The notes under the pieces are model-generated. The model was not told the DNA's origin, ran no database searches, and saw only the letters and a program-made list of their open reading frames with translations. From an uncultured Alphaproteobacteria bacterium (lineage in GTDB: Bacteria > Pseudomonadota > Alphaproteobacteria > Paracaedibacterales > CAIULA01), in contig CAIULA010000034.1 of assembly GCA_903899945.1 (NCBI GenBank), forward strand, positions 238,328-302,327: a stretch of 64,000 nucleotides of DNA, written 5' to 3'. Below are positions 44,425 to 52,985 of the stretch, one piece after another. Position 1 is the first letter of the stretch, and every line of letters begins with the position of its first letter. The translations under genes and the position numbers were made by a program.

Positions 44425-44904
44425 ATGAAGCCCCAATCTGTAGAAATGGTTAAAAATTCTGGTATATCAATGAGACATTCTTTAGAAAGTAGTGATTCTA
44501 AAGAGAGTTTTATTTTGGATTCCAATGATTCTTTTATGTCCCCCGCGCAACTGGAGTATTTTAGAAATAAGCTTATTAGTTGGAAAAAACAACTACTGGA
44601 AGAATGCTCTCAAACCATTGATTTGATGAAGAGTCAGGAACATAAGGAAGCCGACGATATCGATTTAGCTTGCAACCAAATCAATGAAGCTATTGAACTT
44701 AGAACCCGTGAGCGTGAAAGGAAATTAATTCACAAAATTAATTTAGCGTTGCGTCGTATTGAGGACGGAAGCTATGGATATTGTGAAGAAACAGGTGAAC
44801 CAATTAACCTCAGGCGCTTAGACGCAAGGCCTATAGCAACTTTTAGTATTGATGCACAAGAGCGTCACGAACGTAAAGAACATTTTTATAGAGAAGAAGC
44901 TTAA
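44425..44904 (+). CDS. dksA: DksA-family RNA polymerase-binding regulator
   Basis: DksA binds in the secondary channel of RNA polymerase and with ppGpp adjusts transcription of stable RNA and biosynthetic genes. The coiled coil is 'LISWKKQLLEECSQTIDLMK' to 'RERERKLIHKINLALRRIED' with acidic tip region 'KEADDIDLACNQ'. The globular part is 'GSYGYCEETGEPINLRRLDA' followed by 'SIDAQERHERKEHF'. Only one cysteine remains of the four found in the E. coli zinc finger; such Cys-poor DksA proteins are common in alphaproteobacteria. An unusual Ser-rich N-terminal extension of about 40 residues precedes the coiled coil. A GGAGGAAG ribosome-binding site supports the start at 44425. Confidence 0.9.
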   Translation: MKPQSVEMVKNSGISMRHSLESSDSKESFILDSNDSFMSPAQLEYFRNKLISWKKQLLEECSQTIDLMKSQEHKEADDIDLACNQINEAIELRTRERERKLIHKINLALRRIEDGSYGYCEETGEPINLRRLDARPIATFSIDAQERHERKEHFYREEA

Positions 44905-44924
44905 AAAATTAGAACGAAAATGTT

Positions 44925-44942
44925 AGGGGCAATTTAGCCCCT
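44925..44942 (+). terminator. Hairpin after dksA, possible terminator
   Basis: AGGGGC and GCCCCT enclose a six-base loop about 20 bases after the stop. There is no strong T run behind it, so it could also be a transcript-stabilising hairpin. Confidence 0.4.
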
Positions 44943-44988
44943 CTAAATTTATGTATGAAATACCGATCTTATATTTCTTTTACGAGAT

Positions 44989-45663
44989 TTAAGCCGCTGC
45001 ATCTAGAACTTTCTGCGAAGTTTCAGTATCCGATCTAATATCTTTTTCCCAAAATCGCATAGGATTTAAAAAGTCTATAACACTTCCATCTGCTTGAATA
45101 GTTGGCCAAGGAAACTCTAGTATAAGATCGGTTTTCTGATAATTCCATCGCTTCCAAATCGGATCTTTGTCAAAATATCTTTTCGGTCTTAAGGGGTGAT
45201 TTTCATCGCGAATAACAGTTAAGAAGCAAATCTTTTTGTAACCTAATTCTTTAACAACTCCTTCAAAAAGTTTTATCCCTTTTTGAGCAAAACCACGCCC
45301 CCTTACTGTTGGGGAAAAAATGCATTCTGCCAAATAATAATACTCGTGAGCATTAGGCAGCTTATCCCTAAGAGATTGTAGATGATCACTCATAGTCCCA
45401 ATCGGGATCCCCGTAGTAAAACCTAGAATTTCATCATTTCTTTCACCCACAATAAGAATAGCTTCAGGGTTTTTTTCACATTCATGCATGTACATGGCTT
45501 CGTACTCTAAACTTCCCTCATAAAGATAAGGGAATCCCTTAAACTCTTGGATGCGCCATTGAGCTGCAATCTCTAGATAAGGAGCCATTTCTTGTCCACG
45601 AAGAATTTTTATAGTTATGTCTTCTGGCCAGTGGAGTTCTTTCACAGCAAGGTTCCTTAGCAT
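44989..45663 (-). CDS. GNAT-family N-acetyltransferase
   Basis: The 224-residue protein has a GNAT fold. 'ILGFTTGIPIGT' lies on the central beta strands, 'YLAECIFSPTVRGRGFAQKG' carries the acetyl-CoA pyrophosphate loop (RGRGFAQKG), and 'YKKICFLTVIRDENHPLRP' follows. It is the last gene of a minus-strand trio with a glycosyltransferase and an MHS transporter and overlaps the glycosyltransferase stop by one base. The acceptor is unknown; a sugar or amino compound made by its neighbour is a reasonable guess. Confidence 0.8.
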   Translation of the reverse strand: MLRNLAVKELHWPEDITIKILRGQEMAPYLEIAAQWRIQEFKGFPYLYEGSLEYEAMYMHECEKNPEAILIVGERNDEILGFTTGIPIGTMSDHLQSLRDKLPNAHEYYYLAECIFSPTVRGRGFAQKGIKLFEGVVKELGYKKICFLTVIRDENHPLRPKRYFDKDPIWKRWNYQKTDLILEFPWPTIQADGSVIDFLNPMRFWEKDIRSDTETSQKVLDAAA

Positions 45664-46772
45664 TATTTACATGTATACAGTTTTATAGTTTCTTTATGAA
45701 TCATTTCTTCCCCAAACATAGATTCAGCATGGATTCTACTTTGACGTCCCATTTGACGGCGCAACTCATCATCCTTGATAAGCATCAAAATTGCATTTAC
45801 TAAAGCTTCAGAATCACGAGGTGGAATTAAATAACCATTCCTAGCATGCTTTACAATAATCCGACAACCAGGCATATCGCAAGTAATAATTGATTTTCCA
45901 CATGCAGCAGCCTCTAAAAGTGATTTTGGAATGCCTTCTCGGTAATAACTTACTAGTGATGCGATATGAGCTTGCTGGTAAAGATACGCTATATCGGTTC
46001 TATGTCCAAGCCATTCAATATGGCCTTCTTGATGCCATTTTTGAAGAATTTCGGCTGAAATAGCATCCGGATTTTCAAGGTCAGGTTCTCCAACAATTTG
46101 AATCTGAACATCATGTCCTTTATCTTTTAGAATTTTTCCAGCCTCGACTAGTTCCTTAACTCCTTTTGACCAAAGGAGGCGAGATACGTGAATAATTTTA
46201 AAGGGTGGAAAATGAGGTTCAGCTTTTGGGTGAAATTCATCCAAGTTCACCCCAGCCCCAAGAAGCAAATGAATATTATCTTTTTGGGTAAGAGACCTAA
46301 TTTCTTCAAAGTCTTCAGGGTTTTGGACGATGACTTGCACGTTTTTTAAACTTAAAAGAAAACGCATCGCAATTTTTAAGGGTGCCTTAAGCCATGAATT
46401 GTTTGCAAAAATATGTCCTAAGCCAGAAACAGCATTAATGATAAGAGGGACACGAGCAAAAAAAGCTGCAATAGTACCATACAGTACAGGTTTGATGGCT
46501 ACATGATGAACAATATCTGGTTTAATTTTTCTATACAGATTCCAGATTTGATAAATGGTCTTAAGCTCTCGAAATGGATTCATCCCTCCGCGCTGAAAGG
46601 GAAGAGGAATAAAGGAGAAGCCAGCCTTTATGATTTTTTCATGGTCACCTAAGGCTGGCGTTGCTACGTGAACATCGTATCCTTGTTTTTTTGCAGCCAA
46701 AGCCAAAGAAAGCCGGTGGCTGCAAAAATAACGGTCGTTAGCAACAAGGTAAAGAAGCTTTTTATACTTCAT
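45663..46772 (-). CDS. Family 4 glycosyltransferase
   Basis: The 369-residue protein has the GT-B two-domain form. The N-terminal part is 'LYLVANDRYFCSHRLSLALA' and 'PDIVHHVAIKPVLYG', and the donor-binding C-terminal part is 'IIHVSRLLWSKGVKELVEAG', 'QIVGEPDLENPDAISAEIL' and 'SYYREGIPKSLLEAAACGKS' with the EX7E motif. This resembles enzymes of surface polysaccharide synthesis (WcaA/WbnK-like). It is translationally linked to the MHS transporter upstream (11-base overlap) and to the acetyltransferase. Confidence 0.88.
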   Translation of the reverse strand: MKYKKLLYLVANDRYFCSHRLSLALAAKKQGYDVHVATPALGDHEKIIKAGFSFIPLPFQRGGMNPFRELKTIYQIWNLYRKIKPDIVHHVAIKPVLYGTIAAFFARVPLIINAVSGLGHIFANNSWLKAPLKIAMRFLLSLKNVQVIVQNPEDFEEIRSLTQKDNIHLLLGAGVNLDEFHPKAEPHFPPFKIIHVSRLLWSKGVKELVEAGKILKDKGHDVQIQIVGEPDLENPDAISAEILQKWHQEGHIEWLGHRTDIAYLYQQAHIASLVSYYREGIPKSLLEAAACGKSIITCDMPGCRIIVKHARNGYLIPPRDSEALVNAILMLIKDDELRRQMGRQSRIHAESMFGEEMIHKETIKLYTCK

Positions 46773-48024
46773 AGTCTGCTTTTATCTTAATCAATGCGAT
46801 AAGGGCCAAGACAGCACCTGCTGTCAAATAGTATGCAGGCACCATATTTGAACCCGTTGCGTTAATAAGGAACGTTACCACAAGAGGCGCTGTTCCTCCG
46901 AATATAGGTCCGCTTATATTCGTTGTGGCTGAAATAGCTGAATTTCTTATTTTCGTTGGATAAGCTTCAACCATAAGAGCCGGTAGAGGACCAAAATATC
47001 CACCCACACCAACTGCCAAAAGAGTTTGAGCTAAGAAAATGTAGACTAAATTATCAGCACTGGCGTTTACAATTGTTATCAAAGGGATGGTACCAATAAT
47101 AAACAACGCACCTGCAATTCCCATAATCTTTTTACGACCATAACGATCGGATAACCAAGCTGACCCTAAAGTAAACAGGATTACAAATATCATGTTTAAG
47201 GTGTTTATGGTAAAGGCCGCACTCTTGTTAATGAACAAAAACTCAGTTAGGTGTGTTGGCATGTACATGAATAGTATGTAAAAACTCAAGTCATGAAGCA
47301 TAACAACGGCAACCATGAAAAAAAGAACCATACCGTAATCTTTAAATAATGTCTTAACGGGATTGTTGATAAGTTCACCGGCTTCTTGAGCGGCTTCATA
47401 AGCAGGGGACTCAGGAACTGTGCGGCGCATATAATAACCCACTAAACAAATAAGGATACCAACCAAGAAAGGAATCCTCCAACCCCATGTTTCTAACTGA
47501 ATGGGCTCAAAAATTAAAGAGAAGAGGGCAGCCGTTCCTGATCCCAATAACAATCCCGTAAGACAACTTGTAACTGCAAAGCTGCCAATAAGACCACGAT
47601 TTTTTTCAGGACTATGTTCTGTTGTAAAAGTAATGGATCCAGAATAGTTCCCGCCCATAGAAATACCTTGGAGAAGTCTTAAAACAATTAATAGAACCGA
47701 TGCTGCAATTCCAATGTCATTATAAGTTGGAAGGATTCCAATGATTGCAGTTGGAATGGCCATTAAAAGGATTGTTAAGACAAGAGCTTTTTTACGACCG
47801 TAACGATCACCGATATAACCGAATAAAAGGCCGCCGAGAGGACGGGCAAGATATCCCGCTGCAAAAGCACCATAGGCGGATAATAATTGCGTCATGGAAT
47901 CAAAACTGGGGAAAAATAACTTTCCAATAATAGGGGCAAAGTAACCGAACAAAGCAAAATCGTACCATTCGAACAAATTGCCCATCATGCTGGTTACAAT
48001 TGTGCGTGCTAATTTTCTTGGCAT
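46762..48024 (-). CDS. MHS-type MFS transporter (ProP-like)
   Basis: The 420-residue symporter has twelve helices, 'MMGNLFEWYDFALFGYFAPI' at the N terminus, 'GAFAAGYLARPLGGLLFGYI' followed by 'GDRYGRKKAL', and 'RLLQGISMGGNYSGSITFTT'. These are classical MHS features (proline/betaine, citrate, alpha-ketoglutarate carriers). It is a fuller version of the protein at 18869-20116. As first gene of the operon with glycosyltransferase and acetyltransferase it may supply a precursor, but the pairing may also be accidental. Confidence 0.88.
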   Translation of the reverse strand: MPRKLARTIVTSMMGNLFEWYDFALFGYFAPIIGKLFFPSFDSMTQLLSAYGAFAAGYLARPLGGLLFGYIGDRYGRKKALVLTILLMAIPTAIIGILPTYNDIGIAASVLLIVLRLLQGISMGGNYSGSITFTTEHSPEKNRGLIGSFAVTSCLTGLLLGSGTAALFSLIFEPIQLETWGWRIPFLVGILICLVGYYMRRTVPESPAYEAAQEAGELINNPVKTLFKDYGMVLFFMVAVVMLHDLSFYILFMYMPTHLTEFLFINKSAAFTINTLNMIFVILFTLGSAWLSDRYGRKKIMGIAGALFIIGTIPLITIVNASADNLVYIFLAQTLLAVGVGGYFGPLPALMVEAYPTKIRNSAISATTNISGPIFGGTAPLVVTFLINATGSNMVPAYYLTAGAVLALIALIKIKADYEV

Positions 48025-48252
48025 AATAAACTACCTAACTCTAAAACAATTTTTACCGGTGCAAACTTAATCTACAAGATTTCTTCTTGAAAATCTGCAC
48101 AAGTGTTATAAAAAATGGATAAATTGTAAGCGTGAAATGGTATTAGCGTCGACCTGTGCGGCCGCCTAGTCGTAGAGATAGAAATGATTTGAACGCTATA
48201 TACATAATTTTAATGTATAATTTCCCGTTACAAATCGCAATGAAAAAGCTTA

Positions 48253-49080
48253 TCAGTTTTCGGTATCTTGAATATCAAGAGTTATTTCTTCTTTTAAAGA
48301 ATGAGACAAAGCTCTTTTTGTTCCATGCTGGATAACAGCGGGAACTATAGCAGATGCCAATTCAGATATTATTAATTGAAGTCTTACATCCTCAAAGAAT
48401 TGATCTGTATTCGGTTCTGTTAGTTTACCTCTTACTTGCCAAAAAACATCCTCATATCCTCGAGTATCTTCAGGTGTTCCTGTTAGGCAAACGAATATTG
48501 AATTTTCAAAAGGGTTTTCATCACCAAATCTTATTTGTTTTATAAGGCGGGCAGTTTGTCCACCATTCAATTCAGGCTGACCGCAGGATTTTCTTACAGC
48601 AACCTCGTCACTTTTAAATGGCACATGAAAATCAAACAAAAATAAGGGGATTTTTATACCATCTTCAGCGGCCTTACATGCTGACTCATACGTTTGATGT
48701 CCGTAAGCGTCATCGATTACATTAAACCCTAGTCCTTTTAATCTTCTGACAAGCACTTTTCGTGAACCTTCGCCATCTTCAAGAACCATAATTGTATCAC
48801 CTTTTTTCAAAGGAGTCGCAAAAACTGGTAAACGGATCCTGTGATTTGGTGTCTCAGATAAAAATGCATTACTGCGAGGGCTTATTTCTTGAGAGATCTC
48901 TGAGTTTGAGGGTGAGCTTTTTGATTTTCTCAATCTTCTTACTCCACGTAGTCCTCTATAATCGTCGAATATCGTGTCATCTTTTGACTCATTGTCAGGA
49001 AGCTCATCAGTAGCATGACAGATTGAAAGAGATAGAAAGATTGATAATATGGAGGAAGCACCTGAGAGCAAAATACCCAT
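48253..49080 (-). CDS. Exported protein with a CheY-like receiver domain
   Basis: The 275-residue protein begins with a signal peptide (residues 1-23, cleavage likely after SICHA). A disordered, Ser/Arg-rich linker (25-90) is followed by a receiver fold: 'TIMVLEDGEGSRKVLVRRLK' (acidic E101-D102), 'IPLFLFDFHVPFK' (phosphoacceptor-like D150), 'NGGQTARLIKQIRF', 'SIFVCLTGTPED' (T200) and 'VRGKLTEP', where the conserved Lys-Pro is altered to Glu-Pro. An insertion of about 15 residues (155-171) lies after the Asp. Receivers act in the cytoplasm with histidine kinases, so a signal peptide is unusual. No output domain is seen. It may be a secreted factor or a phosphate/metal-binding relic. The signal could also be a membrane anchor. 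Confidence 0.75.
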   Translation of the reverse strand: MGILLSGASSILSIFLSLSICHATDELPDNESKDDTIFDDYRGLRGVRRLRKSKSSPSNSEISQEISPRSNAFLSETPNHRIRLPVFATPLKKGDTIMVLEDGEGSRKVLVRRLKGLGFNVIDDAYGHQTYESACKAAEDGIKIPLFLFDFHVPFKSDEVAVRKSCGQPELNGGQTARLIKQIRFGDENPFENSIFVCLTGTPEDTRGYEDVFWQVRGKLTEPNTDQFFEDVRLQLIISELASAIVPAVIQHGTKRALSHSLKEEITLDIQDTEN

Positions 49081-49456
49081 AAATTTATATCCTAGCTAAT
49101 AAAAAAAATCAATAAGACATAATATTTCAATGAACTACATCACATTCAGATGTAATTATTATAAATATAATTCTATTGTGATTTAAAATAGTTTACAAAA
49201 TATTGATGTGCTTTAAAAAGTAATCACTTTGCTGAAGAGATGGTTTTTTAGGGCACCCTAGTAGTAAAGTTTTCATCCGTTCTGTAGAGAATTTGTAAAT
49301 TCAAAAATTTCTTTAAGAAATATTCATAAATCTATATCCATACGAGCTAAATAATGAAAATATTCTATGATATTCTAAGAATATGACACTTATGTTAATA
49401 TAATTATTTTTATAGGTAATTAATTGTAATTTTAGTAATATTTGAGCGTACTGTTA
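49081..49456. other. AT-rich intergenic region
   Basis: About 375 bases between the 5' side of the receiver-domain gene and the DUF457 gene end. I see only short A/T runs and no usable frame, hairpin terminator or repeat. Confidence 0.5.
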
Positions 49457-50470
49457 CTAGTTAAAAGTTTGTTGAAACAGTTTTAGAACAGCGTTGCTGG
49501 TAATAGGGCCAACAGGATATTTGACCCTTTGAGCAGGGCTGATTTTTTTTCCCTTTTGATCAACAGAAAAAGCGATACCCCATAGCCCAAAAATTGATGG
49601 CCCTTCAAAGCCAAAACGGGTATCTAGCATTGTAATTTGATGAAGAGAAGCGTCATAAATAAGGGCATATTGGCCGCTTGTGAACCATTTAAAAATCTCA
49701 ACTTCCGAGTCATTTAAAAACTCTAAAGAAGGAAGATTTTTAGGTTTTTCCAAATATGTCCATTCAATGGGACGCGGAGACCAAGTTGAAACAAAACCAA
49801 AGCGTAATTTGTCAGATTCCTCAACCACGACTCGTCTTAAAAAAAGTTGAAACATAGTTGGATAGACTTTTATTTTTGCAGAAGAAGGGTTTTCTAAAGA
49901 TTGCTGACAAAGGTGTTTTGCCTTGTTGTTCTCGGCAAGTCCTAAGAAAAGATAACCCGTTGTTAATGTAAGGGCAACAGCAGCGCTCGTAGTAACCAAA
50001 TTTGATCGACGATGAAAGAAAAATCCTATTGAAATTGCAACAAGGAGTGTGCCTGAATAAACGGGGTCGATAATTGCAATTGCTGGAAAAGTGAAACGAT
50101 GATCAGAGAAGGGGGCTAAAAGTTGAGTTCCATAGACTGTAAATACATCTAACAAAGGGTGAGTTAATAGTGCCCAAATCGACAGTCCAATCCATGCGGG
50201 TAATGGATCTAAACTTCCTTTTGCTTTATAAAATTGCCAGATAAAGTAACCTAGGATAGGGCCAACAATAGGACCAAACCATAAAGAGTGCGTAATACCT
50301 CGGTGATGGATCATTTCTGCAAATGGGTTTGAAGACAATCGAACGAAAACATCAGCATCTGGCAACATGCCAAGAATAGCACCCCAAACTAAAGCGCGGC
50401 GCCCAAGAGTTTTTTGAAAACCGACCTGGGATACTGCGGCTCCTAAGATTCCTTGAGTAATAAGATCCAT
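49457..50470 (-). CDS. Inner-membrane metal-dependent hydrolase-like protein (YdjM/DUF457 family)
   Basis: The 337-residue protein has several N-terminal helices and the family's His/Asp motifs: 'DLITQGILGAAVSQVGF', 'GMLPDADVFV', 'HHRGITHSLWFGPI' and 'LLTHPLLDVFTVYGTQLL'. These residues are thought to bind metal. The C-terminal part ('RVVVEESDKLRFGFVSTWSP') is probably periplasmic. The biological substrate of the family is unclear. A hairpin terminator separates it from the 50528 gene. Confidence 0.85.
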   Translation of the reverse strand: MDLITQGILGAAVSQVGFQKTLGRRALVWGAILGMLPDADVFVRLSSNPFAEMIHHRGITHSLWFGPIVGPILGYFIWQFYKAKGSLDPLPAWIGLSIWALLTHPLLDVFTVYGTQLLAPFSDHRFTFPAIAIIDPVYSGTLLVAISIGFFFHRRSNLVTTSAAVALTLTTGYLFLGLAENNKAKHLCQQSLENPSSAKIKVYPTMFQLFLRRVVVEESDKLRFGFVSTWSPRPIEWTYLEKPKNLPSLEFLNDSEVEIFKWFTSGQYALIYDASLHQITMLDTRFGFEGPSIFGLWGIAFSVDQKGKKISPAQRVKYPVGPITSNAVLKLFQQTFN

Positions 50471-50484
50471 TTACTAAAACCATT

Positions 50485-50511
50485 CAAAAATCACGAGCCG
50501 AAGCTCGTGAT
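50485..50511 (-). terminator. Rho-independent terminator after the His/Lys-rich exported protein gene
   Basis: TCACGAGC (50491-50498) and GCTCGTGA (50503-50510) form a perfect eight-pair stem with a CGAA/TTCG loop; on the minus strand a T run follows. Confidence 0.85.
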
Positions 50512-50527
50512 CCGATTTTTTCTGTGA

Positions 50528-51100
50528 TTATGTAGCAGGAGCCTCTGTTGCCGCTGCAGCTTCTTGTGTCGGGGCTTCTTCTGTCGCTGGAGCCTCTGGA
50601 GCTGAAGAAGCTTCAACAGGTGCCGCTTCAGGAGCTGGGATTATTCCCTTTTCTGGGGTAGCAGCTACTGTTTCTGACGCTGGAGCGGTTGCAGTTGGAT
50701 CCGTTGGAGTAGCATCCGCCGCAGTTATTGCAATGCCTTCTTTAGATATCAAGTCCTCACACCGTTTTCTTTTCTTTGCTTTTTTAGCGCCTTCATTTTC
50801 AGGGGCAGGGGCAGCTAAAAGCTTTTTACAATTTTCAACTGTTTTTTCCGCTTTTTCCTCTGGGCTAAGAGCAGAGCTTGGCTGCTTATTAACACCTTTA
50901 TTCTTTTTATGGTGTTTCTTTTGCTTATGGTGGTGCCCTTTGTGTTTCTTGGCGGATTTAATTGGGGTTGTAGAAGGACTAGGGTTTGCTATATTTGCAG
51001 GTGGAACGACTGCCTCTGCCGCACAAAGTTGGCTGCTTGCTAATAAAGAACTAGATAAAAGAACAATCTTAAATGTTTCTTTAACGGTAGAAAAACTCAA
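50528..51100 (-). CDS. Exported low-complexity protein with a His/Lys-rich cluster and Ala/Pro/Glu tail
   Basis: The 190-residue protein has a signal peptide (residues 1-28, cleavage near QLCAA). The mature part has a His/Lys block ('KKHKGHHHKQKKHHKKNKG'), a short helical, Cys-containing part ('AEKTVENCKKLLAAPAPENE', 'KKRKRCEDLISKEG') and an Ala/Pro/Thr/Glu-rich tail. The His/Lys block could bind metal ions or nucleic acid or polyphosphate; the tail looks disordered. No family is recognised. It may be a periplasmic or surface protein. Confidence 0.75.
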   Translation of the reverse strand: MSFSTVKETFKIVLLSSSLLASSQLCAAEAVVPPANIANPSPSTTPIKSAKKHKGHHHKQKKHHKKNKGVNKQPSSALSPEEKAEKTVENCKKLLAAPAPENEGAKKAKKRKRCEDLISKEGIAITAADATPTDPTATAPASETVAATPEKGIIPAPEAAPVEASSAPEAPATEEAPTQEAAAATEAPAT

Positions 51101-51181
51101 AATGATATACTCCTAATTTTGGTAAAGTTATGTTTTTTTCATTATGTAACAAGTAATTTTTGAATAAAAGAGAAAAATTTT

Positions 51182-51766
51182 TCAACCCTTTAGATAAGAA
51201 GCTATTTCAGACAGAGTTAAAACATAAGATACGCTACCCTGATCGATAACCGTATTTGGCATATCTTCTGCTAAGCATGTCTCAGGATCCTGAACAATAA
51301 CAATCTTGTTTGTTGCTAAAAGTTTTTGGGAACCCTTACAGCCGTCATTTCCCATGCCAGTTAAGATAATTCCCGCGACATTTTTGTTTAAGTATGCTGC
51401 TGATTCAAACAGCACGTCTATAGAAGGATGAGGTAAATGATCTGATAATACCGTTTCTTTTAGAGTAAGATTCCCATTTTCTAAACAGATCCGACTATCT
51501 ATGCCTCCACGACAAATCACAACGTGGTCATTTTGTATTAAAAGATTATTGTGCCCTTCAATAATTTTGTGATCGGCCTCTAGATGCAAATCCTTTGCAA
51601 GATCTTTTGTATAAATCTCATGCATATGTTGTGCGATAACAATGGGAAAATTTATGTCTTTAAAGGATTTTAAGAGAGTAATGAGGGCAAAGGGGCCACC
51701 AGTTGATGCACCAATGACAACAAGATCTAATTGCGGTAAGTAAGCTTCTTTATCTTTTTTTTGCAT
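51182..51766 (-). CDS. Stand-alone CheB-type methylesterase domain
   Basis: A 194-residue protein equal to the C-terminal domain of CheB: catalytic triad S21 in 'VVIGASTGGPFALITLL', H47 in 'IVIAQHMHE' and D141 in 'IILTGMGNDGCKGSQKLL'. The receiver domain that normally controls CheB is absent. CheB removes methyl (or amide) groups from glutamate residues of chemoreceptors. No other chemotaxis gene is in the window. It may act on receptors elsewhere or in another signalling module, as in stand-alone CheB/CheR pairs. Confidence 0.88.
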   Translation of the reverse strand: MQKKDKEAYLPQLDLVVIGASTGGPFALITLLKSFKDINFPIVIAQHMHEIYTKDLAKDLHLEADHKIIEGHNNLLIQNDHVVICRGGIDSRICLENGNLTLKETVLSDHLPHPSIDVLFESAAYLNKNVAGIILTGMGNDGCKGSQKLLATNKIVIVQDPETCLAEDMPNTVIDQGSVSYVLTLSEIASYLKG

Positions 51767-51906
51767 TTATTAAAAATCAATTAAATGACCTTTTTAATAT
51801 AAAATAGTCTACAATGGTTGATTAAGAATTAATTTTCTTACAATTCATAAAAAAATATTCATTTTTAGTTATGTTTCATTGTTTTGAAAATGGTTTTTAG
51901 TGTCTC

Positions 51907-51935
51907 TTGATTTTGGTCGAAATTTGTGATACAAA
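51907..51935 (+). promoter_or_regulatory. Possible promoter for fdxA-carD
   Basis: TTGATT (51907-51912) and TACAAA (51930-51935) are 17 bases apart, about 100 bases before fdxA. Both boxes are imperfect, so the call is tentative. Confidence 0.3.
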
Positions 51936-52034
51936 CTAGAATCAGATTGTAGTTTTAGTAATATTATTTTTCAAAATTACAATTTAAAGTAATAATGTTT
52001 CTGATTTTTTGGTAAAATAGTTTGGTATGCTCTA

Positions 52035-52370
52035 ATGACTTATGTGGTTACAGAAGCTTGTGTCCGTTGTAAATATATGGATTGCGTAGAGGTATGTCCC
52101 GTCGACTGTTTCTATGAAGGTGAGAATATGCTTGTGATCAATCCTGAGCAGTGTATTGACTGTGGGGTTTGTGAACCTGAATGTCCGGCAGAAGCAATAG
52201 TGGCAGATACACATCCAAACACTGAAAAATGGGTAGAAATAAATAGAGAATATTCATCTGTATGGCCTAATATAACCAGAAAAGGAAATTCACCTGCAGA
52301 TGCTGATGAATGGTTGAAAGTAGAAGATAAGTTTAAAAAACACTTCAACTCAGCGCCAGGAAAAACTTAA
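52035..52370 (+). CDS. fdxA: Seven-iron ferredoxin FdxA
   Basis: A 111-residue ferredoxin with one [3Fe-4S] and one [4Fe-4S] cluster. The Cys pattern is '[18 protein letters not shown]' at the N terminus and '[16 protein letters not shown]' next. The C-terminal extension ('[19 protein letters not shown]') is typical of FdxA from proteobacteria. It carries electrons in the cytoplasm; partner enzymes are not seen. carD follows 84 bases later, an arrangement known from alphaproteobacteria. Confidence 0.95.
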   Translation: MTYVVTEACVRCKYMDCVEVCPVDCFYEGENMLVINPEQCIDCGVCEPECPAEAIVADTHPNTEKWVEINREYSSVWPNITRKGNSPADADEWLKVEDKFKKHFNSAPGKT

Positions 52371-52454
52371 TAATTTACTTGTATTTTTGAAAATTGTGAC
52401 TACTTAAAAGAAATAGAACGAGCTCAAAATTATAAAACATACAATAGGAAAAAT

Positions 52455-52949
52455 ATGGCAGGTCATACTTTTGTTTCAGGCGATTATGTGGTTTACCCGG
52501 CACATGGCGTTGGAAAGCTTATAGGAAGCGAAATTCATGAAATTGGTGGTCATCAGCTTGAGCTGCTGGTTATTAATTTTGATAAAGAACGCATGACTTT
52601 GAGGCTGCCTATAGCAAAGGCGCGAGCTGCAGGATTAAGGGCTTTGTGTAGTCCTACGGATATGAAAAAGGCACTCGATGCTTTGACAGTGCGTACTAAA
52701 CAAAAAAGGACAATGTGGAGCCGCCGCGCTCAAGAATACGAGAACAAGATCAACTCTGGCGATCCGTGTTCTATAGCTGAAGTTATCCGTGAATTGTATC
52801 GACATCATAGTGATTCTGATCAGTCCTATAGCGAGCGTCAAATTTACCAGGCTGCAATAGAGCGCTTAGCGCGTGAACTTGCAGCTGTTGAAAGTATTGA
52901 CGAGAATGCTGCCGTCAACAAGATGGAATCTATTCTGCAAGCGGCCTAA
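52455..52949 (+). CDS. carD: CarD-family transcription regulator
   Basis: CarD binds RNA polymerase beta through its N-terminal Tudor-like domain and stabilises open promoter complexes, especially at rRNA promoters. The N-terminal domain is 'FVSGDYVVYPAHGVGKLIGS' with 'LELLVINFDKERMTLRLPIA'. The helical C-terminal part carries the conserved tryptophan region 'KRTMWSRRAQEYENKINSGD' and 'SYSERQIYQAAIERLARELA'. Length (164) is standard for alphaproteobacteria. Confidence 0.95.
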   Translation: MAGHTFVSGDYVVYPAHGVGKLIGSEIHEIGGHQLELLVINFDKERMTLRLPIAKARAAGLRALCSPTDMKKALDALTVRTKQKRTMWSRRAQEYENKINSGDPCSIAEVIRELYRHHSDSDQSYSERQIYQAAIERLARELAAVESIDENAAVNKMESILQAA

Positions 52950-52985
52950 TAAGGCTTTAAAGTTATACTCAACAAAGAAAAGCAT

